DNA from: an uncultured Methanobrevibacter sp.
Lineage (GTDB): Archaea > Methanobacteriota > Methanobacteria > Methanobacteriales > Methanobacteriaceae
Direction: 5' to 3'
Assembly: GCA_946611495.1 (NCBI GenBank)
Contig: CAMODR010000125.1
Span: 1 to 5,046 of the forward strand
DNA: 5,046 nucleotides
Numbering within the stretch: position 1 is the first letter of the stretch; the number at the start of each line of letters is the position of its first letter. Positions 5,038 to 5,046 of this stretch are shown piece after piece. The translations under genes were made by a program, and so were the position numbers. The notes under the pieces were generated by a model. The model did no database searches. It saw only the letters and a list, made by a program, of their open reading frames with translations, and was not told the DNA's origin.

Positions 5038-5046
5038 ATAGTATTT

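Overview
The window looks like chromosomal DNA from a methanogenic archaeon of the Methanobacteriales, most likely Methanobrevibacter or a close relative. Three things point there: an MtrA-type corrinoid protein found only in methanogens, the archaeosine precursor genes queD and queE, and very AT-rich DNA with long T-rich spacers. Archaeal SD motifs of the GGTGAT type and TATA-like boxes lie before several genes. The genus is an inference; I could not run a search.

Layout, left to right. Positions 1-333 hold the 3' part of queD, cut by the window edge. It is followed after 43-52 bp by queE (377-985, same strand, probably one operon); together they make the 7-deazaguanine precursor of archaeosine in tRNA. 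A single-domain UspA-type stress protein (1136-1558) ends in a hairpin plus T-tract that overlaps its stop codon. A T-rich spacer of about 490 bp follows, with a 63-bp-period tandem repeat, a perfect 10-bp inverted repeat and candidate promoters. Next is an isolated MtrA homologue (2051-2638) that keeps the corrinoid domain but lacks the C-terminal membrane helix and has no other mtr genes beside it. It converges on a MarR-family regulator (2798-3247, minus strand). A 515-bp AT-rich divergent spacer separates marR from a complete thiC (3763-5037), which makes the thiamine pyrimidine.

The genes do not form one pathway: queD-queE is a tRNA modification unit, and thiC and usp stand alone. The most interesting items are the soluble stand-alone MtrA paralogue, a pair of 21-bp direct repeats with 22-bp period over the marR core promoter (a probable autoregulatory operator), a possible ATT start for queE, and a T-rich repeat shared by the regions downstream of usp and mtrA. 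I see no phage, IS, CRISPR, rRNA, tRNA or defence system here.
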